Positions 44,999 through 53,797 of a stretch of DNA of 64,000 bases are shown one piece after another (within the stretch, counting starts at the first letter, position 1; every line of letters starts with the position of its first letter). The notes beneath the pieces were generated by a model. It did not search any database. It was not told the origin of the DNA and was given only the letters and a program-made list of their open reading frames with translations. The position numbers were made by a program, and so were the translations under genes. The stretch covers positions 62,001 through 126,000 of the forward strand of contig NZ_ATZA01000004.1 in NCBI RefSeq assembly GCF_000427965.1, written 5' to 3'. The stretch comes from Olivibacter sitiensis DSM 17696 (GTDB taxonomy: Bacteria; Bacteroidota; Bacteroidia; Sphingobacteriales; Sphingobacteriaceae).

Positions 44999-45892
44999 TT
45001 AAGCCTTTGGATGGGCTTGTTTATAAATCGACTTTAACCGTTCAACAGAATTGTGGGTATAAATCTGTGTTGCGGCCAGATTGGCATGCCCCAACAATTC
45101 TTTTATTGCGTTCAAATCCGCCCCTTTGTTCAACAGCGCAGTGGCAAAACTGTGCCTCAGCACGTGTGGGCTTTTCTTGCTTTGTTTAGTTACCAAAGAC
45201 AAATAACGAGTAACAACTCCATAAATCAACTTAGGATAGGCCGGAGTTCCTTTTTTAGTAACGATTAAAGTTACGGAATTGTTATCGAAATCTTGGCTTT
45301 TTTTTTCAAATAAATACTGCTTCAACTGCTTTGTCAACGTATCATTTATTGGCACCAATCGCACTTTCTGCCTTTTGCCCAACACCCGAATCTGTTGGGT
45401 GTAAAAATCTATGTCTGCCTCCTTTACTGAAAGCAGTTCTGCCAGACGAATCCCCGTACCAAACAACATCTCGATGATTAACCTATCCCTATGACCTATA
45501 AAGTCGTCCGGAAAGGAGTCTACCGCATCCAATAGCTGCTCCAGTTTGTCTTCCTCTATCACAACCGGCAACTTCTTTGGCACCTTTAGCGCTTTGACCA
45601 GGGTAGTGGGATCTCCCTCGTAGAGGCCTTCCCTCTGTGCAAATTTGAAGAAGGACCGTATAGCAGTAAGCTTTCTGTTTACAGAAACCGCCTTGATCCC
45701 CGCTTCCATTTTAGTGGCTAGGTAATAGCGCACGTCCCGATGTCCAATTTTTTGGACATCCGTTTTTTCCTGAGCACAGAAACAGAAAAAATCTTCCAAA
45801 TCTTGTCTATAGGCAACAAGTGTATGGGGCGAAAATCTCTTTTCAAACTCTAAGTAATTAAAAAAACGATTAAGAATGCTTGCAATCTCCAT
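44999..45892 (-). CDS. xerC: Tyrosine recombinase XerC/XerD family
   Basis: 297 residues. N-terminal SAM-like domain (FFNYLEFEKRFSPHTLVAYRQDLEDFFCF), then the catalytic domain with Arg about 148 (GTGIRLAEL), the HVLRHSFATAL block (about 243) and YTHNSVERLKSIYKQAHP with the nucleophile Tyr (about 278). Family members resolve chromosome dimers at dif, but many are integrases; neighbours (hpf, rpsU) argue for the housekeeping type. Start at 45892, as the upstream frame of 13 residues has no family support. Confidence 0.92.
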   Translation of the reverse strand: MEIASILNRFFNYLEFEKRFSPHTLVAYRQDLEDFFCFCAQEKTDVQKIGHRDVRYYLATKMEAGIKAVSVNRKLTAIRSFFKFAQREGLYEGDPTTLVKALKVPKKLPVVIEEDKLEQLLDAVDSFPDDFIGHRDRLIIEMLFGTGIRLAELLSVKEADIDFYTQQIRVLGKRQKVRLVPINDTLTKQLKQYLFEKKSQDFDNNSVTLIVTKKGTPAYPKLIYGVVTRYLSLVTKQSKKSPHVLRHSFATALLNKGADLNAIKELLGHANLAATQIYTHNSVERLKSIYKQAHPKA

Positions 45893-45946
45893 GATGTCGC
45901 TGCCTTTGTCGATCACTAATATAGCAAACAAAATGCAAACAAAAAA

Positions 45947-45976
45947 AGTCCTTTTCCACTTAAGTGGAAAAGGACT
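45947..45976. terminator. Bidirectional terminator between xerC and rpsU
   Basis: AGTCCTTTTCCACTT and AAGTGGAAAAGGACT form a perfect 15-bp stem with no extra loop bases, flanked by T tracts on both strands. It ends rpsU transcription on -. Confidence 0.88.
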
Positions 45977-46007
45977 TTTTTATATGCTATTTCTCAAGAA
46001 TACCTGT

Positions 46008-46196
46008 CTAGGCTTCTTGATTCAATGTTTGCTTATAGATAGCTTTCTTGATTTGAGTACGGCGAGTAACAGATTTCTTTTCGTAAGCTTGGCGCGAACG
46101 AAGCTCCCTTAATACACCAGTCTTCTCAAATTTTTTCTTAAAACGCTTTAGCGCTTTGTCTAACGACTCGCCATCTTTTACATTTACGATAATCAT
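46008..46196 (-). CDS. rpsU: Ribosomal protein bS21
   Basis: 62 residues: [57 protein letters not shown] short basic 30S protein next to the anti-SD end of 16S rRNA. Its own promoter is suggested by TACCTTTG at 46239-46246. Confidence 0.96.
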   Translation of the reverse strand: MIIVNVKDGESLDKALKRFKKKFEKTGVLRELRSRQAYEKKSVTRRTQIKKAIYKQTLNQEA

Positions 46197-46238
46197 GATC
46201 TTGTATACCCCCTTCCTTTTACAAATTTTTTTGGACTA

Positions 46239-46246
46239 CAAAGGTA
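46239..46246 (-). promoter_or_regulatory. -7 promoter element of rpsU (TACCTTTG)
   Basis: Minus-strand TACCTTTG fits TAnnTTTG, 43 bases upstream of the rpsU ATG, with a TTTTG about 16 bases further upstream. Confidence 0.55.
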
Positions 46247-46310
46247 AGGAAAAAAGTTAAAACAAAACCATCTTTTTTAATTTAGTTTTTCAGTTACAAA
46301 AACCAGGAGG

Positions 46311-47144
46311 CTACTTTCCTATTTTCACACTGGTCATTGTGAGAGATCCTCCTATCACTTTATCATTAAAAAAGGCCAGATCCTCTCGGTCTTCCTGCAT
46401 GGCTAAGCTATATAGCAGCGGCAAATAGTGCTCTGGCGTGGGGATGGCCAGTTGAGCTGCCGATCCGAGACCATCATAATGGATCAAGGCATTATGCTTC
46501 TTTTCACTTATCAGCCGCTTAAAAGTATCATTCATCTCATAGGCCCAATCATAGCCACCGCCTTGTATCATTTGCCAAGATAGCATCCGCAAGTTGTGAA
46601 CCATATTGCCACTTCCTATAATTAATATGCCGTGCTCTCGTAACACGGACAGCTCTTGGGCCAAGGCGTAATGCCATGCAGGCGATTTAGTATAATCGAT
46701 GCTGAGTTGTAGAACGGGAATATTGGCATCAGGATACATATGTTTCACTACAGACCACGCTCCGTGATCCAGGCCCCAATCATGGTCCATTATTAGCGAT
46801 GCTCCCATCACATCCTCAGACAAAGCTCGCGCTAAGGCCGGATTACCTGGCGCAGGATAATCAACTTCAAACAACTCTTTCGGAAAACCGTAAAAATCGT
46901 GGATGGTCTTTGGATGTTCCATTGCGGTAACAAGTGTAGCACTGGCATACCAGTGAGCCGAAATTACCAGGACAGCGTTAGGAAGAGGTATCTCTTTAGC
47001 CATGGAAGCCCACCTTCGCGTAAAATCATTGTCCTCTATGGCGTTCATAGGCGATCCATGCCCTACAAAAAGTACAGGCATTTTGGCATCTCTTTTTACG
47101 TATAGATTCGACAGGGCATGCAGCTCTTTTAATGTATCCATCAT
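46311..47144 (-). CDS. ygiD: 4,5-DOPA dioxygenase extradiol-like enzyme (YgiD/LigB family)
   Basis: About 277 residues. VLFVGHGSPMNAIEDNDFTRRW holds the metal-binding His (HGSPMN), ISAHW the second, and DHGAWSVVKHMYPDANIPVLQLSID the third, typical of class III extradiol dioxygenases related to plant DODA and E. coli YgiD. It should cleave catechol-type rings, but the physiological substrate is unknown. Start at 47144 or 47141 (MMDTLKE), placed directly after a TATATTTG -7 element. Confidence 0.88.
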   Translation of the reverse strand: MMDTLKELHALSNLYVKRDAKMPVLFVGHGSPMNAIEDNDFTRRWASMAKEIPLPNAVLVISAHWYASATLVTAMEHPKTIHDFYGFPKELFEVDYPAPGNPALARALSEDVMGASLIMDHDWGLDHGAWSVVKHMYPDANIPVLQLSIDYTKSPAWHYALAQELSVLREHGILIIGSGNMVHNLRMLSWQMIQGGGYDWAYEMNDTFKRLISEKKHNALIHYDGLGSAAQLAIPTPEHYLPLLYSLAMQEDREDLAFFNDKVIGGSLTMTSVKIGK

Positions 47145-47156
47145 GATTGTTCTCTC

Positions 47157-47164
47157 CAAATATA
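47157..47164 (-). promoter_or_regulatory. -7 promoter element of the dioxygenase gene (TATATTTG)
   Basis: Minus-strand TATATTTG, 13 bases before ATG 47144. It lies inside the longer open frame, ruling out the frame's first ATG at 47210. Confidence 0.55.
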
Positions 47165-47221
47165 CATGTTCAAACACACAAATTTCGAACCGGCATGAAA
47201 AACCAGTCAAACTGTCACTCT

Positions 47222-48535
47222 CTAGCCATTGGGTTCCTGATCTAGGCTGGAAAAACGCTTCGAATCAGGCATAAGGACATAAACGGATAACGAAATGGCG
47301 ATACATATGGTGATATACCAATAATAATAAGATTCATGCCCCAATTTTTTAAACAAGAGAGCGACATACTCGGCAGAGCCTCCAAAGATGGCTACTGTAA
47401 GCGCATACGGCAAGCCCACACCTAAGGCCCTGACTTGTGCGGGAAATAACTCGGCTTTGACAACGGCATTGATACTAGTATATCCGCTTACTATAATCAG
47501 TCCTGCAAGTAGGATCCAAAATGCTTGCCACATATTGCTCGCCATTTCCAAGGCATGCAATAAGGGCAACGTGCACAAGGTCCCCAATACACCGAAACCA
47601 ATTAACAATGGTTTACGGCCAATTTTATCTGACAGGAGTCCAAACAGTGGCTGAATACAAGCAAATATAAAGAGTCCAAAGAAAGATATTGTTGTTGATT
47701 CTCCTCTGCTCAGCCCAACCGTATTGACAAGGAATTTCTGCATATAGGTGGAATAGGTGTAAAAGGCAAGAGTGCCACCCAAAGTGAGACCGACAACGGT
47801 AAGTATTGCCTTAGGATATTTCAAAAGCAGCTTAAGGCCGGAAGGGCTTTCACGTGTTTCTTCCACATTTCCCCTTGAAGCTTCAAAGGCCCTGGTTTCG
47901 TCCAAATGCCTACGCAAATATAGAGCCACGACAGCCAAAATGGCTCCGATAAAAAAAGGTATTCGCCATCCCCATTCTAATATCTCCTGTTCGGTGAGTA
48001 GCACGCGCTGCAACAACAACTGAACGCCAAGGGCAATTAATTGTCCACCTATGAGCGTAACGTACTGAAAGCTGCTATAAAAACCACGCCGATCGGGAGT
48101 GGCCATTTCGGTGAGGTAAGTTGCCGAGACCCCATACTCCCCACCTACGCTTAAGCCTTGGAGCAACCTCGCCAGCAACAAAAAAGCTGGAGCAAACAAA
48201 CCTATGCTATGATAGTCGGGGCATGCCGCTATGATAAGTGAACCGAATGACATCAGCAAAACAGACAGCGTCATAGATTTCTTCCGTCCCACTTTATCTG
48301 CTATAAAACCAAAAACATAGCCCCCTAGGGGCCTCATGAGGAATCCCACTGCAAAAATTGCCGCAGAGTTCAGCAATTGCGCGGTAGCATCGGAATCCGG
48401 AAAGAAAGAAGATGAAAAATAAAGCGCAAAAGCGGAATATGCATACCAATCGTACCACTCTACAAGATTCCCTACGGATCCACCAAAAATCGCCTTCAGT
48501 CGTCGTTTGGATATCTTGCTTCTTTTTTCAGTCAT
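47222..48535 (-). CDS. MFS transporter, metabolite:proton symporter type
   Basis: 437 residues with twelve predicted helices. GSVGNLVEWYDWYAYSAFALYF (residues 15-36) and RPLGGYVFGFIADKVGRKKSMTLSVLLMS (about 68-96) are hallmarks of the MHS branch (KgtP/ProP/ShiA-like), which carries carboxylates or betaines. Second-half repeat: LFGLLSDKIGRKPLL. The substrate is unknown. Not obviously linked to the neighbouring dioxygenase, which has its own promoter. Confidence 0.92.
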   Translation of the reverse strand: MTEKRSKISKRRLKAIFGGSVGNLVEWYDWYAYSAFALYFSSSFFPDSDATAQLLNSAAIFAVGFLMRPLGGYVFGFIADKVGRKKSMTLSVLLMSFGSLIIAACPDYHSIGLFAPAFLLLARLLQGLSVGGEYGVSATYLTEMATPDRRGFYSSFQYVTLIGGQLIALGVQLLLQRVLLTEQEILEWGWRIPFFIGAILAVVALYLRRHLDETRAFEASRGNVEETRESPSGLKLLLKYPKAILTVVGLTLGGTLAFYTYSTYMQKFLVNTVGLSRGESTTISFFGLFIFACIQPLFGLLSDKIGRKPLLIGFGVLGTLCTLPLLHALEMASNMWQAFWILLAGLIIVSGYTSINAVVKAELFPAQVRALGVGLPYALTVAIFGGSAEYVALLFKKLGHESYYYWYITICIAISLSVYVLMPDSKRFSSLDQEPNG

Positions 48536-48561
48536 CTTCGAGATATATCATAAATTCTTCC

Positions 48562-48569
48562 CAAACATA
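48562..48569 (-). promoter_or_regulatory. -7 promoter element of the MFS gene (TATGTTTG)
   Basis: Minus-strand TATGTTTG fits TAnnTTTG, 27 bases upstream of the MFS start. Confidence 0.5.
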
Positions 48570-48591
48570 AGAAAAACCGATATATAGGTCA

Positions 48592-50772
48592 TCACTCCGT
48601 TGTGAAAAGAATTCTAGCCGCTCGCTGGATATCCTCATCCTTCATAAACAACTTCCAAATAAGCCCTGTGCGGCCATTTTCTATCATTACGGGTACAGAC
48701 CCCTGATGCAAGGGATCGAAGCTTGTAGACACCCAGTTCTCTTCTAGATTAAAAGCATCTCTGAAACCATATTCCGTCCATAACAGTCTTCCTAACTGCC
48801 TATAATAATTGCGTGCTGCATCCAGCGTTTCGTTTTTAAGATAGGGGTACGAAGATAGCGCTGCTGCTGGAACATATTTGACGGAGGCGCTATCTCGCTT
48901 TGAAAACCCCCACAAAACACCGGTAAGTCCAACAAAACGTTCGCTTTCTGAGGATGCCAAACGGTATTGAATCCTTGCCAAATTTCGTTGATTATCAAAG
49001 TAATTCACTGTAGAGTCTCTTTTGCCTCTTGGATCGAAAGCCAAAAAAGAAGGTTGCATTTCCAACAGCGAGGAATCCGGATTCCCTATAGCCAAATCAA
49101 TGCCGACATAACTGTCACCATTGTAAAACAATTCCTTTTTATAGGCATATTCTTCGTTTATCAAGACGTCCTTAATCAAGGTATCCATGTTTCCACGCAC
49201 CTTAGCTTTGCCGTGTTCTACCACTCCTTCATAACTTAGCGGTTGTTTCCAGGCATACTGAAAGGACTCTTTATCCATTGCATACTCTTGCACGGGCGAT
49301 GCGACAGACAAAAAGTAGGGAAGAAAACTATGATTATAGCCCCCCAAAGGATTAGCCACCTCCCATTTGCACGTTGGTGACCACTTATCATATAGATAAA
49401 GGCCTTCGTTGTGCTCTCCGTTAAACGCACGCCAGTCCACCTGTTTCCATAGGGTGCCTACCATATCCCGTACAGCTGCCTCTTCCGCTTTATCCCCATC
49501 GAAGTAATTGCGGGCTACAAGCAAACCTTGCATGAGAAAAGCGGTCGATTCCAAGTCGGCTGCAATCCCACAGCTATCTGTCGCCACTACTTTCCCATTT
49601 CTTCCATTGAGCGTTTCGGGAAACACGCCGTGGTAAATCTCGGCCTTCAGCAAGAAACTACCCATTTTCGTCACTCTTTCCAGCACAGCCTTTCGGCCGA
49701 TGAAGCCTCGCTCGGCGCCGACTATCAAGGCCAAAATCCCTATACCGGAAGCTTTCACAGATACCCTTGTATCTGACGATAATGGAGACATTTTGAACAT
49801 GCCGCTGTTCACTTCTCCTTTATCTATAAAATAGTCTATGTAAGTTTTTTGTATAGTAGTGAGCAATTGCTCGTCGTTCATTGTTTTTGCTTCGGCTTTT
49901 AAAACTGCCGAGCTGGGCGACTCATTGTAATTGTAGTCTACCCATACGATTTTATAATAATAATCACGGTTGGTCTCCGGTAGTAGGTCGGTATACTTCC
50001 TGTAAAAAACCGGGCTAATAGCTACGGGAACGAAATGTTCATTATCCTGAGATCGGTATATCTTCACATACCTTATGCTTGGAGTCAAGGGAAGCTGCCA
50101 ATACAAGTCCACATGGTACTCGCTGGCCTCTGTCTTGGTAAGCATCGCATTGCCCGTTAAAGGCATTTGAGGCACTTTTCTCGACATAAACTCTATTTGA
50201 TCTATAAACAGCTTGGTTTCGGAAGTTCCTTCGCCATCCTGACAAAAGGAGACACCTTCTATTAACAGCTTATCATCGAAGTATTCAAAATCACTCAGTG
50301 GTATTTCAACTGTAGCCCATTCGCCTTTTCCACTTTCTTTTAGATACTTAGAAACAGGTAATTTATCAGAGTATAGACTGCCTTCTTGTTTCAGGGCTAT
50401 AGTGGGCAACAAACTCGTGTCGCTCACTTGATGAAGTTTCATCTTGAAAACCAACAAGTCTGCTTTATTCGCCCTATGCCCGTCACGATCTCCATAAACA
50501 ATTGTCGCCATCCAATTACTTTCGGGCAAGGAAAAATACTGCAATACTAAACTATTCCCAGGAGTAAAAAACAAGCTATCTGATACGGGTAATCTACCGT
50601 TTACATTACGCACAAAACTCTTTCCATTCCACTCTACCTCAGAATGGAAATAGCTGACAGGTAAAGGACTATTCTCAAACAAAACTTCAGGGTAAGTTTC
50701 CGCTTTTACCGTCAAAACGCCCGAAATCAGGCATAAAAAGAACAACTTGCATATAAGGCAAACACTTTTCAT
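48592..50772 (-). CDS. Secreted glycoamylase-family (GH144-like) glycoside hydrolase
   Basis: 726 residues. A signal peptide (MKSVCLICKLFFLCLISGVLTVKAE) is followed by a beta-sandwich-like domain (about 30-205), a fibronectin III-like domain (about 215-300: DLYWQLPLTPSIRYVKIYRSQD) and an all-alpha catalytic domain from about residue 305. There FIDKGEVNSGMFKMSP, ASGIGILALIVGAERGF, and MIENGRTGLIWKLFMKDEDIQ are characteristic of the glycoamylase (PF10091) family, which includes endo-beta-1,2-glucanases. The beta-1,2-glucan substrate is an inference. Start at ATG 50772; the TTG at 50778 overlaps the small ORF upstream. Confidence 0.82.
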   Translation of the reverse strand: MKSVCLICKLFFLCLISGVLTVKAETYPEVLFENSPLPVSYFHSEVEWNGKSFVRNVNGRLPVSDSLFFTPGNSLVLQYFSLPESNWMATIVYGDRDGHRANKADLLVFKMKLHQVSDTSLLPTIALKQEGSLYSDKLPVSKYLKESGKGEWATVEIPLSDFEYFDDKLLIEGVSFCQDGEGTSETKLFIDQIEFMSRKVPQMPLTGNAMLTKTEASEYHVDLYWQLPLTPSIRYVKIYRSQDNEHFVPVAISPVFYRKYTDLLPETNRDYYYKIVWVDYNYNESPSSAVLKAEAKTMNDEQLLTTIQKTYIDYFIDKGEVNSGMFKMSPLSSDTRVSVKASGIGILALIVGAERGFIGRKAVLERVTKMGSFLLKAEIYHGVFPETLNGRNGKVVATDSCGIAADLESTAFLMQGLLVARNYFDGDKAEEAAVRDMVGTLWKQVDWRAFNGEHNEGLYLYDKWSPTCKWEVANPLGGYNHSFLPYFLSVASPVQEYAMDKESFQYAWKQPLSYEGVVEHGKAKVRGNMDTLIKDVLINEEYAYKKELFYNGDSYVGIDLAIGNPDSSLLEMQPSFLAFDPRGKRDSTVNYFDNQRNLARIQYRLASSESERFVGLTGVLWGFSKRDSASVKYVPAAALSSYPYLKNETLDAARNYYRQLGRLLWTEYGFRDAFNLEENWVSTSFDPLHQGSVPVMIENGRTGLIWKLFMKDEDIQRAARILFTTE

Positions 50773-50774
50773 TT

Positions 50775-51023
50775 TCAATTTATTACTTGTTTATTTTGTA
50801 TCTGTATATTCAGCGCTACTTCATCAAATGCAAGATTAGCAGCCACGAACGTGGCTTTATTATCAAAAATCAAGCCATCTATTTTCGTTGTGGGTTGCTG
50901 GTCGTTAGTTATAAAATCCATGCTATTTAGAATAAGTTGTCCTTGCCGATTCCTGAAAACTGCCTGCTCAATTGGATTTTCACCGAGAAAAAGCGGACTT
51001 TTACCGAAAAGTTGGAGCTCCAC
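50775..51023 (-). CDS. Doubtful small ORF, 82 aa
   Basis: GTG start. Reads LILNSMDFITNDQQPTTKIDGLIFDNKATFVAANLAFDEVALNIQIQNKQ, without recognised domain; composition is protein-like. It lies between the glycoamylase gene (same strand, ending 3 bases before its ATG) and the divergent LiaF-like gene. May be the remnant of a larger gene or a genuine small protein co-transcribed with the glucanase. No signal peptide. Confidence 0.35.
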   Translation of the reverse strand: MELQLFGKSPLFLGENPIEQAVFRNRQGQLILNSMDFITNDQQPTTKIDGLIFDNKATFVAANLAFDEVALNIQIQNKQVIN

Positions 51024-51058
51024 ACCTATTTATGATTTGTATGTGTAAAATAACCCTG

Positions 51059-51066
51059 TACTTTTG
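51059..51066 (+). promoter_or_regulatory. -7 promoter element of the LiaF-like operon (TACTTTTG)
   Basis: TACTTTTG fits TAnnTTTG and ends 26 bases before the ATG at 51093; it would serve all three genes of the operon. Confidence 0.55.
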
Positions 51067-51092
51067 AAACAAATAAATTAGAACAAACAATT

Positions 51093-51974
51093 ATGCACAA
51101 CAATATAAATCCTCGGCAACCAGGGGCCAACAACAGCAGGGTGATGATTGGCCTTATTATTATCCTGATTGGCTTCTTGGCCTTCATCAAGTCATTCAAC
51201 TTGTTTTTCTTTCCCAATTGGATTTTTTCATGGCCCATGATCCTTATTGTCATTGGCCTGATTGTAGGCTCCAGATCCAATTTTCAGAAACCAGCATCCT
51301 TTGTGCTCGTCTTTCTGGGTGTCTTTTTTCTTGTACAGAGTGAATTTAATGTCAACGTGGGGCATTTCTTCTGGCCTTTTGCCATCATTTGCCTAGGTTT
51401 CTATCTGATACTAGGCAATCGCCAGAAAAAAAGGAAGCAGTACCGCCCTTTCAATCAACCATTCTCTCAAAGGTCGCAAGAACCTGGTCTAGACTGGGAC
51501 AAGCGTGTGGTAGATGAAAGCGAAAATGCCAGTGAAACCAATGACTTTGCGCAGGACATCCCTTTCGAAACAGAAACCGATGAACAACGCAAAGAAGAAA
51601 ATAAACAATCGGGAGCATACGCACAATTCGATCAGGAAGATTTCATCGATTCTGTATCCGTGTTCGGAGGAGTTAAGAAAATCATATTCTCCAAGAACTT
51701 TAAAGGAGGGGATGTAGTGAACATTATGGGCGGCACGGACATCAATCTAATGAACGCCGATATACAGGGACCGATAGCTATAGAGATTGTACAGTTATTC
51801 GGTGGATTCACCATTATCGTTCCTTCCCATTGGAAGGTATATTCCGACATGTCAGCCGTATTTGGGGGCGTAGACGACAAAAGGATGATCAACCCCTCAA
51901 ACGTAGACAACAACAAAACACTATATATCAAAGGAGTAACTCTTTTCGGAGGTGTAACGATAAAAGGTTTCTAA
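51093..51974 (+). CDS. LiaF/LiaI-like membrane protein
   Basis: 293 residues. Four helices at about 18-36, 45-60, 66-82 and 88-107 (VMIGLIIILIGFLAFI; WPMILIVIGLIVG; FVLVFLGVFFLVQ; FWPFAIICLGFYLILG), then a charged linker and a C-terminal repetitive beta domain with four repeats of the type VFGGVKKIIFSKNFKGGDVVNIMGGTDINL, LFGGFTIIVPSHWKV, VFGGVDDKR and LFGGVTIKGF. In Firmicutes LiaF/LiaI sense cell-envelope antibiotics; here it heads an operon with a LytS-type kinase and LytTR regulator, so an envelope-stress sensor role is likely. Confidence 0.88.
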   Translation: MHNNINPRQPGANNSRVMIGLIIILIGFLAFIKSFNLFFFPNWIFSWPMILIVIGLIVGSRSNFQKPASFVLVFLGVFFLVQSEFNVNVGHFFWPFAIICLGFYLILGNRQKKRKQYRPFNQPFSQRSQEPGLDWDKRVVDESENASETNDFAQDIPFETETDEQRKEENKQSGAYAQFDQEDFIDSVSVFGGVKKIIFSKNFKGGDVVNIMGGTDINLMNADIQGPIAIEIVQLFGGFTIIVPSHWKVYSDMSAVFGGVDDKRMINPSNVDNNKTLYIKGVTLFGGVTIKGF

Positions 51975-51997
51975 GAGCCACAAAAAACAAAACACAC

Positions 51998-53041
51998 ATG
52001 AGTACTGCGATCGATCAAAACCCCAAAAATAGACTTATCATAGTGAGCATACTGTTCGTGTGGTTAGTTTATTTTGGGGTGCAAGTTGCATTGTTGCTCT
52101 GGTATGCCTATTCATGGAAGAATATTCTACAAGACAGCTTATTAAATGCTTCGCTTGTAGCGTTTGGCACTTTCACCATTGGCAATATGCTCAACTACTA
52201 TCAGCCCAAGCGAGGTAGTTATTTCAATATCATTATTTGGGTACTAAGCCTTGCGGCCATTAGCATAGCGCTAGGGAAATACCTGTTACCGCTGCTCGTA
52301 GAAGACGTGGACTACCTTTCATTTGTACATCTCTCCTTACCGTTGCGCTTTTGCATCAATGCGCTCGTAATAGGAGCTATGTCTATCATTTTTATGTTCT
52401 GGAACATGGCACAGAGTCAAAAAGAAAATGAGAAACGAAAGATGGATGCCGAACGACTGGCAAAAGAAGCCGAGCTCTATAACCTAAGACAGCAGCTACA
52501 ACCTCATTTTCTGTTCAATAGCCTCAATTCTATCATCGCGCTAATAGGTCGTAAACCCGATCAAGCTCGAAATATGACCTTTCAACTCTCCGACTTTCTG
52601 AGAGGCACATTACGGAAGGATGATCAACAATTAATTCCGTTAGAAGATGAAATAGAACACCTGAAGCTTTATCTGGAAATAGAGAAAGTGCGCTTTGGCC
52701 ACCGACTAGCTACTACGCTTAATTACCCGGAAGACTGTGCGGATTGCAAACTACCCGCCATGATCTTGCAACCACTGGTAGAAAATGCCATCAAACACGG
52801 CTTGTATGGCACCACCGAGGGGGTGAACATAGATCTGGAGATGAAAAAAGAAGACAATCTGTTGGTAGTACAGATTACCAATCCATTCGACAAGGAAAAC
52901 ACGCCGCCTAGGAAAGGAACTGGTTTTGGTTTGCGCGGTGTTCAACGTAGGCTCTTTTTACTCTTCGGCCGTACCGACCTCTTGCATACCTCTAGCTCAA
53001 CACATATCTTTACCAGCACAATCAAAATACCGCAACTATGA
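51998..53041 (+). CDS. LytS-type sensor histidine kinase
   Basis: 347 residues. Four N-terminal helices (about 13-130) sense the envelope signal; then LYNLRQQLQPHFLFNSLNSIIALIGRKPDQARNMTFQLSDFLRGTLRKDDQQLIPL contains the phosphorylated His (about 169) of the His_kinase family PF06580, and LQPLVENAIKHGL is the N-box of the ATPase domain, with GTGFGLRGVQRRL the G-box. Start at MSTAIDQ (51998); the longer frame runs into the LiaF-like gene. Overlaps the response regulator gene by ATGA. Confidence 0.93.
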   Translation: MSTAIDQNPKNRLIIVSILFVWLVYFGVQVALLLWYAYSWKNILQDSLLNASLVAFGTFTIGNMLNYYQPKRGSYFNIIIWVLSLAAISIALGKYLLPLLVEDVDYLSFVHLSLPLRFCINALVIGAMSIIFMFWNMAQSQKENEKRKMDAERLAKEAELYNLRQQLQPHFLFNSLNSIIALIGRKPDQARNMTFQLSDFLRGTLRKDDQQLIPLEDEIEHLKLYLEIEKVRFGHRLATTLNYPEDCADCKLPAMILQPLVENAIKHGLYGTTEGVNIDLEMKKEDNLLVVQITNPFDKENTPPRKGTGFGLRGVQRRLFLLFGRTDLLHTSSSTHIFTSTIKIPQL

Positions 53042-53784
53042 TCAGAGCATTAGTGATAGATGATGAGCCCCTAGCAAGAAGCATTATTTTGGACTACCTG
53101 GAGGAGTATCCCCAAGTGGACGTATTGGGAGAGTGCGGGGATGGATTTGAAGCGGCCAAGACCATTATGACACAGCAGCCAGATCTCATCTTTCTGGATG
53201 TACAAATGCCTAAGATCAACGGGTTTGAAATGCTGGAACTACTCGATCAACGCCCTGCGGTCATATTTACTACGGCGTTTGACGAATATGCTATTCGGGC
53301 ATTTGAGCAACATGCGGTGGATTACCTGTTGAAGCCCATTTCCAAACTGCGGTTCGACAAAGCAATGCAAAAGTATCTTGCCCAGAAGCAATTACAGCCG
53401 GACAACAAAAACACGCAAAATCTTCTGGAGGATGTTACCTCCAATACGAGTAGCCGCCTCGAAAGGGTAGTAGTAAAGACAGGCAACACTATCAAAATCA
53501 TCCCTGTAGACGATATCCTATACTTGGAGGCGGATGACGATTACGTAAAAATCCATACCGAAAATGGCTCCTATCTCAAAAACAAGACAATGGCCTATTT
53601 CGAAAGGGAGTTGGACAGCAAGCAATTCGTCCGCCTCCACCGTTCGTATATTGTCCGTATAGATCTCATAGCGCGATTAGAACCCTATGAAAAAGACAGC
53701 CATATCGCTATTCTAACAAATGGCACCCGGATCAATGTCAGTAAAACGGGCTATAGCAAGTTGAAAGCAGTATTGGGCATATAA
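53038..53784 (+). CDS. LytTR-family response regulator
   Basis: 248 residues. Receiver domain: VIDDEPLARSIILDYLEEYPQV, FLDVQMPKINGFEMLELL with the phosphorylated Asp (about 54), YLLKPIS (Lys contact). The LytTR DNA-binding domain begins about residue 140 (VKTGNTIKIIPVDDILYLEADDDYVKIHTENGSYLKNKTMAYFERELD, RLHRSYIVRIDLIARLEPY). Overlaps the kinase gene by ATGA, so they form a cognate pair. Target genes unknown; the upstream membrane protein is the best candidate. Confidence 0.94.
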   Translation: MIRALVIDDEPLARSIILDYLEEYPQVDVLGECGDGFEAAKTIMTQQPDLIFLDVQMPKINGFEMLELLDQRPAVIFTTAFDEYAIRAFEQHAVDYLLKPISKLRFDKAMQKYLAQKQLQPDNKNTQNLLEDVTSNTSSRLERVVVKTGNTIKIIPVDDILYLEADDDYVKIHTENGSYLKNKTMAYFERELDSKQFVRLHRSYIVRIDLIARLEPYEKDSHIAILTNGTRINVSKTGYSKLKAVLGI

Positions 53785-53797
53785 TACATACACACCG

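Noticed and set aside
44999-45892. Integrase of a genomic island next to the tRNA cluster
   Set aside because: The recombinase sits between hpf and rpsU in a conserved operon and the tRNA genes have no duplicated 3' ends; XerC/D housekeeping is the simpler reading.
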